From Glycomyces algeriensis (lineage in GTDB: Bacteria; Actinomycetota; Actinomycetes; Mycobacteriales; Micromonosporaceae), in assembly GCF_027622855.1 (NCBI RefSeq), contig NZ_JAPZVR010000005.1, forward strand, positions 124,001-188,000: a stretch of DNA of 64,000 nt, given 5' to 3'. A program made the translations under genes and the position numbers. This document shows, piece by piece, positions 1-9,914 of this stretch (position 1 is its first letter; the number at the start of each line of letters is the position of its first letter). The notes below the pieces were generated by a model. That model searched no databases and had not been told where the DNA came from. It saw only the letters and a list, made by a program, of their open reading frames with translations.

Positions 1-636
1 GAGCTTGTCGCCGAACTCGACGCCGTAGGTGTTGACGTTCTGGCCCAGGAGGGTGACCTCCGAGACGCCCTCGTCGACCAGGGCCTGGACCTCGGCGAGG
101 ATCTCGCCGGGGCGGCGGTCCTTCTCCTTGCCTCGCAGGCTCGGCACGATGCAGAACGTGCAGGTGTTGTTGCAGCCCACGGAGATCGAGACCCAGCCGG
201 AGTAGGTGGAGTCGCGCTTGGTGGGGAGGGCGGAGGGGAACGTCTCGAGGGTCTCGAGGATCTCGACCTCGGCCTCCTGGTTGTGGCGGGCCCGCTCCAG
301 GAGCACCGGCAGCGAGCCGATGTTGTGGGTGCCGAACACCGCGTCGACCCAGGGGGCGCGCTTGACGATCTCGCCGCGGTCCTTCTGCGCGAGGCAGCCG
401 CCGACGGCGATCTGCATGTCGGGGTTCTCGCGCTTGGCGGGGGCGAGGTGGCTGAGGTTGCCGTACAGCTTGTTGTCGGCGTTCTCGCGCACCGCGCAGG
501 TGTTGAACACGACGAGGTCGGGCGCGGCGTCGGCCGCGACCGGCACGTACCCGGCCTCTTCGAGCAGGCCCCCGATGCGCTCGGAGTCGTGCACGTTCAT
601 CTGACAGCCGTACGTCTTCACCTGGTACGTCTTCAC
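1..636 (-). CDS. miaB: tRNA-2-methylthio-N6-dimethylallyladenosine synthase MiaB, 5' part (C-terminus outside window)
   Basis: Radical-SAM methylthiotransferase that converts i6A37 to ms2i6A37 in tRNAs reading UNN codons. The visible 212 residues cover the N-terminal UPF0004 domain and the start of the radical-SAM domain. Near the start is [14 protein letters not shown], with the first cluster cysteine; NTCAVRENA and GGCLAQK carry the other two ligands of the auxiliary Fe-S cluster. [13 protein letters not shown] is the CxxxCxxC radical-SAM triad. The frame stays open to base 1, so the TRAM domain lies outside. I take the GTG at 636 as start from homologue lengths; a GGGAGGG stretch lies about 12-15 bases upstream. 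An in-frame GTG at 651 overlaps that stretch and is less likely. Confidence 0.93.
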   Translation of the reverse strand, partial: MKTYQVKTYGCQMNVHDSERIGGLLEEAGYVPVAADAAPDLVVFNTCAVRENADNKLYGNLSHLAPAKRENPDMQIAVGGCLAQKDRGEIVKRAPWVDAVFGTHNIGSLPVLLERARHNQEAEVEILETLETFPSALPTKRDSTYSGWVSISVGCNNTCTFCIVPSLRGKEKDRRPGEILAEVQALVDEGVSEVTLLGQNVNTYGVEFGDKL

Positions 637-696
637 TGCTTGGTCAACCACCCTCCCAGGATAGACGCGAGTCACGTCACAGCCCGAGGGCCGGTC

Positions 697-835
697 TCAG
701 GGCCCCTCGGTCCACGTCTGGAGCTTCTCGGGGTTGCGGACCGCCCAGATCCGCGCGATCCGGTCTCCGGCGACGTCGAAGGCCGCCACTGTGACCGTGG
801 TGCCGCCGCGCCGGGCGATCAGGCCCGAAGTCGCG
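697..835 (-). pseudogene. Remnant of an ECF41/SigJ-type sigma factor C-terminus
   Basis: About 45 codons before a stop at 697 read like the last part of the SnoaL-like domain of ECF41-type sigma factors, with the characteristic run VAAFDVAGDRIARIWAVRNP close to the stop. No sigma region 2 or 4 sequence precedes it; upstream the frame becomes Arg/Pro-rich out-of-frame translation. I read it as the decayed 3' end of a deleted gene. The other end of the deletion is probably the MMPL fragment on the opposite strand just beyond 900. The family match is from memory. Confidence 0.6.
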
Positions 836-936
836 GATGAGGTCGGGCCGGACCGCTGAGGCGGCGGGCCGCGCGCTTCGCGCACGCGGCGGCGGGCCGA
901 GGACGCGAGCTTGCGGCACGCGCTTATCGGCCACCG

Positions 937-1200
937 GGGGTGATCACGTCGGCGGGGCTGGTGCTGGCCGGGACGTTCGCGGCGGTGGCGTCGCTGCCGC
1001 TGGTCTTCGCTGCTGAGCTCGGGTTCAATGTGGCGTTCGGCGTGCTGCTCGACACGCTTGCGGTGCGGTCGGCGCTGGTGACTGCGTTGACTGTGGACGC
1101 GGGCCGGTGGATGTGGTGGCCCGGCAGGTTGTTCCGGGAGCGCGGCGCGTCGGGGGTGCTCGTCGAGGAGGGGAAGGTGCCTGCGCTCGCGGGCGGGTAG
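937..1200 (+). pseudogene. Remnant of an MMPL-family transporter C-terminus
   Basis: About 87 codons ending at 1200 match the last two transmembrane segments of MMPL (RND-type lipid/drug exporter) proteins: GVITSAGLVLAGTF, then LPLVF, ELGFNVAFGVLLDTLAVRS and a WWPGRL end. A complete MMPL protein has about 700 or more residues and twelve membrane segments. Here the frame begins abruptly within a segment and no upstream portion is present. It lies head to head with the sigma-factor remnant, so the 690-1200 stretch looks like a deletion scar joining two unrelated gene ends. Expression is unlikely. Confidence 0.65.
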
Positions 1201-1208
1201 GAGCCTGG

Positions 1209-1234
1209 GGCCCGGCACCGTTCGGTGCCGGGCC
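1209..1234. terminator. Hairpin between MMPL remnant and aldo/keto reductase
   Basis: GGCCCGGCACCG pairs perfectly with CGGTGCCGGGCC across a two-base centre. It lies just 3' of the aldo/keto reductase stop (minus strand) and just after the MMPL remnant, so it could serve either strand. There is no good T tract. Confidence 0.6.
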
Positions 1235-1243
1235 CGGCCCGCG

Positions 1244-2290
1244 TCACTTGCCGGAGGGGACGATGGGCGGGTTGAGGCGGGCGAAGCCCTCTTGGGCTTC
1301 GTACGGGTAGTACGGGTAGGGCGCGATGCGGCCGCTGGCCTTGTCGAGGCGGGCGACTTGGTCGGTGGTGAGTTCCCAGCCGATCGCGCCGAGGTTGTCC
1401 TGGAGTTGGCGCTCGTTGCGGGCGCCGATGATGACGGAGGCGACGGTGGGGCGGCGCAGGAGCCAGTTGAGTGCGATCTGCGGGATCGTCTTTCCGGTCT
1501 CCTGGCTGAGGTCGTCGAGGACGTCGACCACGTCGTAGAGGAGTTCGTTCTCGACGGCCGGGCCCCATTGGGCGGTCTCGTGGAGGCGGCTGCCTTCGGG
1601 GAGGGGTTGGCCGCGGCGGATCTTGCCGGTGAGGCGGCCCCAGCCGAGGGGGCTCCAGACGACCGCGCCGACGCCTTGGTCGTGGCCGAGCGGCATGAGC
1701 TCCCATTCGTAGTCGCGGCCGACGAGGGAGTAGTAGACCTGGTGGGCCGCGTAGCGGGTCCAGCCGTGCGCGTCGGCGGCGGCGAGGGACTTCATGAGCT
1801 GCCAGCCGGCGAAGTTGGAGACGCCGATGTAGCGGAGTTTGCCGGATTTCACGAGGTCGTCAAGGGCGCTGAGGGTCTCCTCGACGGGGGTGCCCGCGTC
1901 GAAGGCGTGGAGCTGGAACAGGTCGATGTAGTCGGTGCCGAGGCGCTTGAGGGCGGCCTCGACGGTGGTGATGAGGCGGGCGCGGCCGGTGCCGGCGTCC
2001 TGGGGGCGGTCCCCGGTCGGGAGGCCCGCTTTGGTGGAGATGAGGGCGCGGTCCCGGCGGCCTTTGAGGGCTTCGCCGAGGACGCGTTCGGATTCGCCGT
2101 CGGAGTAGGCGTCGGCCGAGTCGAACATGGTGACGCCGGCGTCGAGCGCCATGTCGACCATGCGGCGGGCCTGGTCGGTGTCGGTGTCGCCCCAGGCGCT
2201 GAAGAGGGGGCCGCGTCCGCCGAAGGTGCCTGCGCCGAAGCTGAGGGCAGGGACGTGGAGGCCTGAAGCGCCGAGTCTGCGGTATTCCAT
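1244..2290 (-). CDS. Aldo/keto reductase
   Basis: NADPH-dependent oxidoreductase of the AKR superfamily (348 residues, (beta/alpha)8 barrel) that reduces aldehydes or ketones; substrate unknown. The catalytic tetrad is intact: Asp57 and Tyr62 in FDSADAYSDG, Lys87 in ISTKAG and His128 in FQLHAF. The C-terminal nucleotide-binding segment VIIGARNERQLQDNL is also present. It is divergent from a TetR-family gene starting 90 bases away, with two operator-like palindromes between them, so it is probably the regulated target. The pairing suggests induction by a reactive carbonyl or xenobiotic (inference). The start is ATG, at the normal family N-terminus (MEYRRLGASGL). Confidence 0.92.
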   Translation of the reverse strand: MEYRRLGASGLHVPALSFGAGTFGGRGPLFSAWGDTDTDQARRMVDMALDAGVTMFDSADAYSDGESERVLGEALKGRRDRALISTKAGLPTGDRPQDAGTGRARLITTVEAALKRLGTDYIDLFQLHAFDAGTPVEETLSALDDLVKSGKLRYIGVSNFAGWQLMKSLAAADAHGWTRYAAHQVYYSLVGRDYEWELMPLGHDQGVGAVVWSPLGWGRLTGKIRRGQPLPEGSRLHETAQWGPAVENELLYDVVDVLDDLSQETGKTIPQIALNWLLRRPTVASVIIGARNERQLQDNLGAIGWELTTDQVARLDKASGRIAPYPYYPYEAQEGFARLNPPIVPSGK

Positions 2291-2308
2291 GATGAAGCCC
2301 TTCTAAAG

Positions 2309-2381
2309 GTTCTGGAGTTCCGTTAAGAACTTCGACTAAGCTAACCCACGAAGCATCATTAACGCAACTGGAGTCCCGTTA
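2309..2381. promoter_or_regulatory. Two operator-like palindromes in the AKR-TetR divergent promoter
   Basis: Two copies share CTGGAGTYCCGTTA (2312-2325 and 2368-2381). The second has dyad symmetry of the form TAACG-n2-ACT-n2-AGT-n2-CGTTA (2360-2381) and overlaps the TetR start codon. The first (2309-2330) fits the same pattern less well on its left arm and lies just upstream of the AKR start. Position and symmetry suggest binding by the adjacent TetR protein with autoregulation; no binding data exist here. Confidence 0.65.
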
Positions 2382-2992
2382 TGAGTGACGAGCGTCCCGA
2401 TCCCGGCACCGTCCGACCCGGCGGCCGCACCGCGAAGGTGCGCGAGGCCGTGCTCCGCGCCGCCGGAGACGCCCTGGCCGAGGACGGTTTCGACCGGCTC
2501 GACCTCGCCGAGATCGCCCGCCGCGCGGGCGTCGGCAAGACCACGGTCTACCGCCGCTGGGGCACCGTGCCCGGACTCGTGGCCGACCTGCTCACCGAGA
2601 TGGCCGAGGAGTCCGTGTCGCGCACCGAGACCGGCTCCCTGCTCGGCGACCTCACCGCCCAGGCCCGGCTTGTCCAGTCCACATTGAGCGATTCCCGGCA
2701 GGGCCCGCTCTTCAAGGCCCTCATCACCGCCGCCGCCTGCGACCCCCAGACCGCCGAGGCCCTGCAGCGCTTCTACCGCATCCGCACCGAAGAGTGGGCG
2801 CCCTGCGTCACCGCCGCGATCGACCGCGGCGAGGTCCCCGAGGGCACCGACCCGACCGAGGTCGTCCGCGCCGTCTCAGCGCCCCTCTACTACCGCCTCC
2901 TCATCGCCGGCGACCCCATCGACCAGCCCATGGCCGACCGCACCGCCAAGGCCGCGGCCACCGCCGCCCGAGGGGGCGCCTTCACCCGCTGA
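2381..2992 (+). CDS. TetR/AcrR family transcriptional regulator
   Basis: 203 residues. The N-terminal helix-turn-helix (about residues 22-65) contains DLAEIARRAGVGKTTVYRRW, the standard TetR recognition helix region. The rest is an all-helical ligand domain of the TetR_C type common in Streptomyces. The start is ATG, lying inside the second palindrome of the intergenic operator. Divergent pairing with the aldo/keto reductase suggests it represses that gene and itself. The ligand is unknown. Confidence 0.92.
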   Translation: MSDERPDPGTVRPGGRTAKVREAVLRAAGDALAEDGFDRLDLAEIARRAGVGKTTVYRRWGTVPGLVADLLTEMAEESVSRTETGSLLGDLTAQARLVQSTLSDSRQGPLFKALITAAACDPQTAEALQRFYRIRTEEWAPCVTAAIDRGEVPEGTDPTEVVRAVSAPLYYRLLIAGDPIDQPMADRTAKAAATAARGGAFTR

Positions 2993-3007
2993 CCCGCCCA
3001 CGCAAAA

Positions 3008-3036
3008 GGCCGGGAACCGCAGTGCGGTTCCCGGCC
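3008..3036. terminator. Terminator hairpin after tetR
   Basis: Thirteen-base perfect stem GGCCGGGAACCGC / GCGGTTCCCGGCC with an AGT loop, 13 bases after the tetR stop. An AAAA run precedes the left arm, so it may also stop minus-strand transcripts leaving ilvC. Confidence 0.8.
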
Positions 3037-3128
3037 TCTCAATGTGCTTGAGACTCAGGCGGACTCGATGCCCATTCCTCGATCGCTGCTACGCGGTCTC
3101 GGTGCTGAACACACGGATCACTACGCGG

Positions 3129-4154
<1,026 letters not shown>

Positions 4155-4157
4155 TTA

Positions 4158-4679
4158 CTAGCTATTCGGAGAGACGTAGCGCGACAGCGACGCCATCGAC
4201 TTGGCGCCGCGCCCGAGCGCGACCGTCCCCGACTGGACGAGCTCCTTGATCCCGAACGGCTCGAGGACTTCCAGGAACGCCTCGATCTTGTCGGAGTTCC
4301 CGGTGACCTCGAAGGTGACCGTGTCGGGTGTGACGTCGACCGAGCGGGCTTTGAACAGCTCGGCGGCGGCGATCACCTGGCCGCGGGTGGCGGCGTCGGC
4401 GCGGACCTTCACCAGCAGCAGTTCGCGCTGCACGGAGGAGCCCGCTTCCAGTTCCACGATCTTCAGGACGTGGATGAGCTTGTTGAGCTGCTTGGTGACC
4501 TGCTCCAGCGAGCCCGCCTCGACGTCCACCACGATGGTGATGCGGCTGACGCCGGGGTGCTCGGTCTCGCCGACGGCGAGGGAGTCGATGTTGAAGCCGC
4601 GCCTGGAGAACAGGGCGGCCACGCGGGCGAGGACGCCCGGCTTGTTCTCGACGAGGACCGACAGCGTGTGCGTACTCAT
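4158..4679 (-). CDS. ilvN: Acetolactate synthase small (regulatory) subunit
   Basis: Regulatory subunit (173 residues) of acetohydroxyacid synthase; it activates the catalytic subunit and confers valine feedback inhibition. The N-terminal ACT domain starts THTLSVLVENKPGVLARVAALF and the second ACT-like domain follows about residue 85. The ilvB stop and ilvN start share one base (TGATG), implying translational coupling and matched subunit amounts. Confidence 0.97.
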   Translation of the reverse strand: MSTHTLSVLVENKPGVLARVAALFSRRGFNIDSLAVGETEHPGVSRITIVVDVEAGSLEQVTKQLNKLIHVLKIVELEAGSSVQRELLLVKVRADAATRGQVIAAAELFKARSVDVTPDTVTFEVTGNSDKIEAFLEVLEPFGIKELVQSGTVALGRGAKSMASLSRYVSPNS

Positions 4680-6538
4680 CAGATCTCACCCTCGTCGTCG
4701 AAGTTCGGGCGCACGTCGCGCGCGTACAGGATCTCGTCGTTGGAGACCCCGGCCGGGACCATCGGCCACACCATCGCGTCCGGCCCCACGGTGAAGTCCA
4801 CCACGACCGGGCGGTCGTTGATCGCGTTGGCCTGCTTGATGATGTCGTCGACCTCATCCACGGTCTCCGCCCGCAGGCCGACGCAGCCGAGGGCTTCGGC
4901 GAGCTTCACGAAGTCCGGGATCCGCGGCGAGGCCTCGGAGTGGTGCGTCGACAGGTTCGTCTGCGAGTACCGCTTGTCGTAGAACAGGGTCTGCCACTGG
5001 CGGACCATGCCCAGGTTGCCGTTGTTGATGACCGCGACCTTGATCGGAATGCCCTCGATCGCGCAGGTCGCCAGCTCCTGGTTCGTCATCTGGAAGCAGC
5101 CGTCGCCGTCGACCGCCCACACGGTGCGGTCCATCTCGCCCAGCTTGGCGCCCATGGCCGCCGGCACGGCGTAGCCCATGGTGCCCAGGCCGCCCGAGTT
5201 GATGAACGTCCCGGGCGTCTCGTACTTGATGAACTGCGACGCCCACATCTGGTGCTGGCCGACGCCGGCCGTCCAGATCGTGTCCTCCGGGGCCAGCTCG
5301 CCGAGCCGCTGGATGACCCACTGCGGGGTCAGCAGCCCGTCGTCGATGTCCGTGTACCCCAGCGGGTAGCGGCCGCGCAGGTCGTCGAGGGTCTCCCACC
5401 AGGTCTTCAGGCGCTCCTTGCCGCCGTCCTCGTAGGCCTCGATCATCGCCGAGATGGCGGCCTTGCAGTCCCCCACGATCGGCACGTCCGCCTCGCGGTT
5501 CTTGCCGATCTCGGCCGGATCGATGTCGACGTGCACGATCTTCGCCTCAGGGGCGAACGACGCGAGCTTGCCCGTGACCCGGTCGTCAAAGCGGGCGCCC
5601 AAGGCCACCAGCAGGTCCGACTTCTGCAGCGCGTGCACCGCGGGCACCGTGCCGTGCATGCCGGGCATGCCCAGGTGCTGCGGGTGCGAATCGGGGAAGG
5701 CCCCGCGCGCCATCAGCGTGGTCACGACCGGAGCTCCCGTGAGCTCGGCCAGCGCCAGCAGCTCGGCGTGCGCGCCGGACTTGACGACGCCGCCGCCGAC
5801 GTACAGCACCGGCTTCTTGGCTTCGGCGATGAGGGCCGCGGCCTCGCGGATCTGCTTGCCGTGCGGCTGCGTCGTGGGGCGGTAGCCGGGCAGGTCCATC
5901 TTGGGCGGCCACACGAACGGGGCCTGCGCGTTGAGGATGTCCTTGGGGATGTCGACCAGGACCGGGCCGGGGCGGCCGGAGGCCGCCACGTAGAAGGCCT
6001 CGGCCATCACGCGGGGGATGTCCTCGGCGTCGGTGATCAGGTACGAGTGCTTGGTGATCGGCATCGTGATGCCGCAGATGTCGGCTTCCTGGAAGGCGTC
6101 GGTGCCGATGGCGGACGACGCGACCTGGCCGGTGATGGCCACGATCGGGACGGAGTCCATGTGCGCGTCGGCCAGCGGGGTCACCAGGTTGGTCGCGCCG
6201 GGGCCGGAGGTGGCCATGCACACGCCGACCCTGCCGGTGGCCTGCGCGTAGCCCTGGGCGGCGTGGCCGGCGCCCTGCTCGTGGCGGACGAGGACGTGGC
6301 GCACCTTCTCGGAGTCCAGGAGCGGGTCGTAGGCCGGGAGGATCGCGCCGCCCGGGATGCCGAAGACGGCCTCGACCTCGAGCTCCTCGAGCGCGCGGAC
6401 GACGGCCTGCGCGCCGGTGAGGACGGGTGCGGCGCCGGAAGCGCCGATCGGAGGAGCCGGCTTGGGGGCCTTCGGCCTCGCAGGCTGAGCTTTGGCAGCC
6501 TGCGGCCCAGGCTTCGGTGCCTTCACTGGTGTGCTCAT
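4679..6538 (-). CDS. ilvB: Acetolactate synthase large (catalytic) subunit
   Basis: ThDP- and FAD-dependent enzyme condensing pyruvate with pyruvate or 2-oxobutyrate. I start at ATG 6538 (619 residues), because the frame upstream reads through the attenuator hairpins; the first ~35 residues are a Lys/Ala/Pro-rich extension. The N-terminal ThDP domain has the catalytic Glu (about residue 87) in [11 protein letters not shown]. The middle FAD domain is present, and the C-terminal ThDP domain has the [12 protein letters not shown] metal/diphosphate motif. A 3' overlap couples it to ilvN. The 200-base leader carries a branched-chain-rich leader peptide and a terminator hairpin. Confidence 0.97.
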   Translation of the reverse strand: MSTPVKAPKPGPQAAKAQPARPKAPKPAPPIGASGAAPVLTGAQAVVRALEELEVEAVFGIPGGAILPAYDPLLDSEKVRHVLVRHEQGAGHAAQGYAQATGRVGVCMATSGPGATNLVTPLADAHMDSVPIVAITGQVASSAIGTDAFQEADICGITMPITKHSYLITDAEDIPRVMAEAFYVAASGRPGPVLVDIPKDILNAQAPFVWPPKMDLPGYRPTTQPHGKQIREAAALIAEAKKPVLYVGGGVVKSGAHAELLALAELTGAPVVTTLMARGAFPDSHPQHLGMPGMHGTVPAVHALQKSDLLVALGARFDDRVTGKLASFAPEAKIVHVDIDPAEIGKNREADVPIVGDCKAAISAMIEAYEDGGKERLKTWWETLDDLRGRYPLGYTDIDDGLLTPQWVIQRLGELAPEDTIWTAGVGQHQMWASQFIKYETPGTFINSGGLGTMGYAVPAAMGAKLGEMDRTVWAVDGDGCFQMTNQELATCAIEGIPIKVAVINNGNLGMVRQWQTLFYDKRYSQTNLSTHHSEASPRIPDFVKLAEALGCVGLRAETVDEVDDIIKQANAINDRPVVVDFTVGPDAMVWPMVPAGVSNDEILYARDVRPNFDDEGEI

Positions 6539-6597
6539 GTCCTTCGTCCAATAGGGAGATGTGGCTGGTTCGACATGTGGCGTCGTTCCCCGGGCAG

Positions 6598-6658
6598 AAA
6601 AAATCGCCCGCGTGCTAGACGCACGGGGCGAGCGCACCGTCGGAGAACGACGGTGCGC
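6598..6658 (-). terminator. ilvB transcription attenuator (two hairpins, U tract)
   Basis: On the minus strand, hairpin 1 is GCGCACCGTCG/CGACGGTGCGC (6632-6658), beginning at the leader-peptide stop codon. Hairpin 2 (6605-6630) is CGCCCC-GTGC with GCAC-GCGGGCG, followed at once by six U (6598-6603), an intrinsic terminator. The layout of leader peptide, hairpin, terminator and structural gene is that of classical attenuation. The alternative antiterminator pairing was not worked out. Confidence 0.8.
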
Positions 6659-6732
6659 TAGATAAGTACTACGACGAGCGGCCGCGCGGCGGGCGCGGTC
6701 GCGATGCTCAGGTCGTAGTTCTGCTTCGGCAC
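6658..6732 (-). CDS. ilvB operon leader peptide (24 residues)
   Basis: GTG at 6732 opens a 24-codon frame whose last six residues before TAG are LVVVLI, a run of exactly the amino acids the operon makes (Val, Leu, Ile). The stop codon is the first base pair region of the attenuator hairpin. Ribosome stalling at the Val/Leu/Ile codons when these tRNAs are uncharged would alter folding of the terminator downstream; such ilvB leaders have been predicted in Actinobacteria. The probable -10 (CATCCT, 6740-6745) is seven bases from the GTG, so the peptide is probably translated from a leaderless transcript. A GGGGAG just before the GTG would be upstream of +1. Confidence 0.82.
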   Translation of the reverse strand: MPKQNYDLSIATAPAARPLVVVLI

Positions 6733-6739
6733 GCTCCCC

Positions 6740-6768
6740 AGGATGCACGATTCCGGCCCGTGAGTCAA
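6740..6768 (-). promoter_or_regulatory. Predicted ilvBNC promoter
   Basis: Minus-strand -35 TTGACT (6763-6768), a 17-base spacer and -10 CATCCT (6740-6745) give a start near 6732-6733. The -35 hexamer contains the TGA stop codon of the upstream GGDEF/EAL gene, so the two units are packed without spare sequence. Confidence 0.7.
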
Positions 6769-9518
6769 CTTTTCTCAGACTCCGGGACGTCGTTGGGCGT
6801 GTCGCCGGGCCCCTCGGCGTCGCCCGGGACCGGCTCGGGCGCGATCACGTCGGCGGGCCCGGGCAGTGCGGGCGGGAGGGCCCGCGGGTCGCCGGCGAGC
6901 CAGCGCGTGAGGTCGTCCGGCTCCATCGGCTTGGCGAGGAGGTAGCCCTGCACGAGCGGGGCCTGGGCGGTGATCATGGCGTTGAGCTGCGTGTCGGTTT
7001 CGACGCCTTCGGCGATGACCTCCATGCCGAGGATGCGGCCGAGGGCGACGGTGATGGCCGCGAGGGGGCCGACGCCGCCGTCGTCCTTGGCGATGAGGTC
7101 GCGGTCGATCTTGATGATGTCGACCGGGAGTCGCTCGAGCTGGCCGAGCGAGGAGTAGCCGGACCCGAAGTCGTCCAGGGCGATCCGCACGCCCGCGCCG
7201 CGCAGGGCTCCGAGCTGGGCGACGAGGGTGTTCATCTGGTGGGAGAAGTCGTGCTCGGTCACTTCGAGGACGAGGCGGCGGGCCGGGACGCCGGCGGCGA
7301 TGAGCGCGGTGTTGACCTCGGTGGCGAACAGGTGGGTGTGGAGCTCCTTGACGGAGACGTTCACGGAGATCCAGGCCTTGATGCCGGCGGCGGCCCAGGT
7401 GGCGAGCTGCTCGGCGGCGCGGTTGACGGCCCAGACGGCGAGGTCTTGGGTGAGGCCGGATTCGGTGGCGGCGGGGATGAACTCGCCGGGGCTGACGTGC
7501 CCGAGCCGGGGGTGGTGCCAGCGCATGAGGGCCTCGGCGCCGACGATGGAGCGGTCGGCGGTGGCGAACACGGGCTGGTAGACGAGGCGGAGCTCGTTGC
7601 GGCGGATGGCGCCGCGCAGTTCCTGGGTGAGCTCGTTCTTGCGGCGCACTTTGCGGTCGAACTCGGCGTCGTAGGTGGCGTAGCGGTTCTTGCCGGCCTG
7701 CTTGGCGGCGCGGAGGGCGAGGTCGGCGTTGCGGAGGAGGATCTCGGGGTCGCCGAAGCCCTCGGCGGCGGTGGCGATGCCGACCGAGCCGGTGGTGAAG
7801 ACCGTGGACTCGTCGTGGAAGTCGTAGGGCTCGCCGAGGCGGGCGACGAGGGCTTTGGCGGTGGCGACGGCTTCGGACCAGCTGGCGCGCAGGAGGATCG
7901 CGAATTCGTCGCCGCCGAGGCGGGCGCCGACGTCGGTGGGGCGCAGGAGTTCCTTGATGCGCCGGGAGACTTCGACGAGGAGTTCGTCGCCGAAGTCGTG
8001 GCCGCGGGTGTCGTTGACGTTCTTGAAGCCGTCGAGGTCGAGCAGGAGGAGCGCGGTCTGGTGCTCTTCGGCGCTCACGCCGTCTTCGAGGCTCTGGAGG
8101 AGCGCGCGGCGGTTCGCCAGGCCGGTGAGCGGGTCGGTGTAGGCCATGCGCGCGAGTTCGGTCTCCAGGCTGCGGCGGGCGCCTACGTCCTCCACGCGGG
8201 CCACCAGGCCCCGTACTTGGGGTTTGCCGCGGAGGTCGGTCACGACGGTCTCGGTGTGGCGCCAGCGGCGCGCGGAGTCGCGGACGCGGATGTTGAGGGA
8301 GACGTGGCGGGTGTGGCTGATGCCGTCCAGGAGGGTGCGGAGGTCTTCTTCGGCGGCGCGGCGGTCGTCGATGTGGACGAGGTCCAGGAAGGACGCGCCG
8401 ACGCAGCTGCCGGAGTCGGTGGCGGGCCGCCAGGCGGAGTCCTCGGGGTGCCAGGTGACGGTGAGGTCGGGGTCGAGGACGAGCACGGTGTCGGAGGCGA
8501 CCCCTACGATGGCGGAGAGCTTGCGCTGGCGGGCGGCGGCCTCGCCGGTGACGCGGCGGACGTCGAAGTAGGTGAGGACGAGGCGGGCGGCGAGGGCTCC
8601 GGCGGCGGCGAGTGCGAGGAGGGCGGCGTCGAGCGGGAGCGGGCCTACGTGGCCGCCGTTGAAGAGGACTGCGGCGGCGGCGAGGGCGGCCGCGCCGGCC
8701 ATGACGGAGTAGTGGACGCCGGGGTAGTTCGGCTTGTCGACGGGCGCGGGCTTCTGGGTGCGGGCGAGGTAGGTGACGCCGAGGAGGGCGGCGCAGGTGG
8801 CGACCCAGGCGACGGACCACCAGAGGATGCGCTCGTCGGGGCGGTCCCACTGCCAGGTCATGTAGGTGGCCATGGCGGTGAGGTGCACGGCGAAGACGGC
8901 CATGTACGCGAGGGCGTGGCGGCGGCGCCAGCGCTGGATGCGGAAGGTGGTGGTGAAGCCGACGCCGAGCATCACGACGCCCATCATGGCGGGGATGACG
9001 ATGGCGAGGTCGCCGTCGGCGAGGTGCCCTCGGAACTGTTGGAAGAGCGGGCGGAAGGCGAGGAGCCAGACGGCGAAGAGGAAGCAGAGGCCGACGAACG
9101 CGCCGTCCACGAGGCGGCGCTGCACGGCCTGCGGGTCCCAGCCGTTGTCGGGGAGGCGAAGCAGCGCAAGGGACCAGATGACGACGGCGGTGCTGAAGCC
9201 GAGGCCCGCGGCGAGGGACGCGCCGGCGCCGGGGAGCCAGCAGGCGGCGGCGATGCCGGCGGCGACGGCCTGGATGCCGGCGGCCATGAGTTGGTAGGTG
9301 ACGCGGCGGGCGGGCGCGATGCGCCCGGCGGCGCGCCACATGAGGAGTCCGGCGCAGGCGGCGCCGATGCTGCCGAGGACGGCGGCGGAGGCGGGGTCGA
9401 TGCGCGGGAAGTCCGAGTGCGAGCCGACGACGACGACGGCGGTGAGGACGGAGCACCACACTGCCGCGGTCGCGAACCACGACAGCAGCTGCCGCACGCG
9501 GCGGGGTGATGGCGCCAT
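6765..9518 (-). CDS. Membrane-bound bifunctional GGDEF/EAL c-di-GMP enzyme
   Basis: 917 residues. About nine hydrophobic segments occupy residues 1-310, followed by a PAS-like sensor region (about 325-440). A diguanylate cyclase domain has an intact active site, [12 protein letters not shown]. An EAL phosphodiesterase domain has [11 protein letters not shown] and the downstream [10 protein letters not shown] and KIDRDLI motifs. Both catalytic signatures look complete, so synthesis and hydrolysis of c-di-GMP are both possible; the net activity cannot be read from sequence. In filamentous actinomycetes c-di-GMP controls development. I choose ATG 9518 rather than the in-frame TTG at 9530. The C-terminus is an acidic Pro-rich tail whose stop codon sits in the ilvB promoter. 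Confidence 0.9.
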   Translation of the reverse strand: MAPSPRRVRQLLSWFATAAVWCSVLTAVVVVGSHSDFPRIDPASAAVLGSIGAACAGLLMWRAAGRIAPARRVTYQLMAAGIQAVAAGIAAACWLPGAGASLAAGLGFSTAVVIWSLALLRLPDNGWDPQAVQRRLVDGAFVGLCFLFAVWLLAFRPLFQQFRGHLADGDLAIVIPAMMGVVMLGVGFTTTFRIQRWRRRHALAYMAVFAVHLTAMATYMTWQWDRPDERILWWSVAWVATCAALLGVTYLARTQKPAPVDKPNYPGVHYSVMAGAAALAAAAVLFNGGHVGPLPLDAALLALAAAGALAARLVLTYFDVRRVTGEAAARQRKLSAIVGVASDTVLVLDPDLTVTWHPEDSAWRPATDSGSCVGASFLDLVHIDDRRAAEEDLRTLLDGISHTRHVSLNIRVRDSARRWRHTETVVTDLRGKPQVRGLVARVEDVGARRSLETELARMAYTDPLTGLANRRALLQSLEDGVSAEEHQTALLLLDLDGFKNVNDTRGHDFGDELLVEVSRRIKELLRPTDVGARLGGDEFAILLRASWSEAVATAKALVARLGEPYDFHDESTVFTTGSVGIATAAEGFGDPEILLRNADLALRAAKQAGKNRYATYDAEFDRKVRRKNELTQELRGAIRRNELRLVYQPVFATADRSIVGAEALMRWHHPRLGHVSPGEFIPAATESGLTQDLAVWAVNRAAEQLATWAAAGIKAWISVNVSVKELHTHLFATEVNTALIAAGVPARRLVLEVTEHDFSHQMNTLVAQLGALRGAGVRIALDDFGSGYSSLGQLERLPVDIIKIDRDLIAKDDGGVGPLAAITVALGRILGMEVIAEGVETDTQLNAMITAQAPLVQGYLLAKPMEPDDLTRWLAGDPRALPPALPGPADVIAPEPVPGDAEGPGDTPNDVPESEKS

Positions 9519-9669
9519 CAACTGACCCAATCGTAGGAAACCTCGTGCTTAACAGGATGCCGCATCCTCGTACCGATCCGTATCGGGCCCTCCGCATCTG
9601 CGTGCTGGGGTGCCGCAGGGGGGTACGGGAGTCCGACTTCGCCGGTATCGGGGCTTACGCGGGGCCGTC

Positions 9670-9914
9670 ATCGGGCGGCGGCCGGGCTCGTCCGCCCCGA
9701 GCGGTCCGGGTCAGCGGTCCGAGTCGGGTGGTCCGGGCCGAGCGAGACGGGCCGAGCGAGACGGGCCGAGCGGCGGCCGCTATTCGCCGGGGCGCTCGGA
9801 CGGCGGCCGGGCTCGTCCGCCCCGAGCATTCCGGGCCGAACGGTCCGAGTCAGCGGTCCGGGCCGAGCGGTCTGGGACCCGCCCGGACCGGACGGCGGCC
9901 GCTATTCGCCGGGT
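9670..9914. repeat. Imperfect tandem duplication at the 3' end of the 9902-11890 gene
   Basis: GGCGGCCGGGCTCGTCCGCC occurs near 9676 and again near 9801; GCGGCCGCTATTCGCCGGG occurs near 9774 and again near 9895. This gives a period of about 121-125 bases, with CGGTCCG/GGGCCGAGCG subrepeats inside. The second copy includes the last codons and stop of the adjacent minus-strand gene, so the duplication began within coding sequence. I see no gene in the 9519-9901 interval. Confidence 0.7.

Noticed and set aside
1292-2266. Long plus-strand open frame opposite the aldo/keto reductase
   Set aside because: Gly/Ala/Val/Glu-rich translation typical of antisense frames in high-GC DNA; no start signal; the minus-strand gene has full catalytic motifs.
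6598-6732. T-box riboswitch upstream of ilvB
   Set aside because: No T-box sequence or specifier-loop architecture; the leader is only about 170 bases and has a clear leader peptide.
7239-9509. 756-codon plus-strand frame opposite the GGDEF/EAL gene
   Set aside because: Low-complexity Gly/Glu/Val composition with no domains; a codon-bias shadow.
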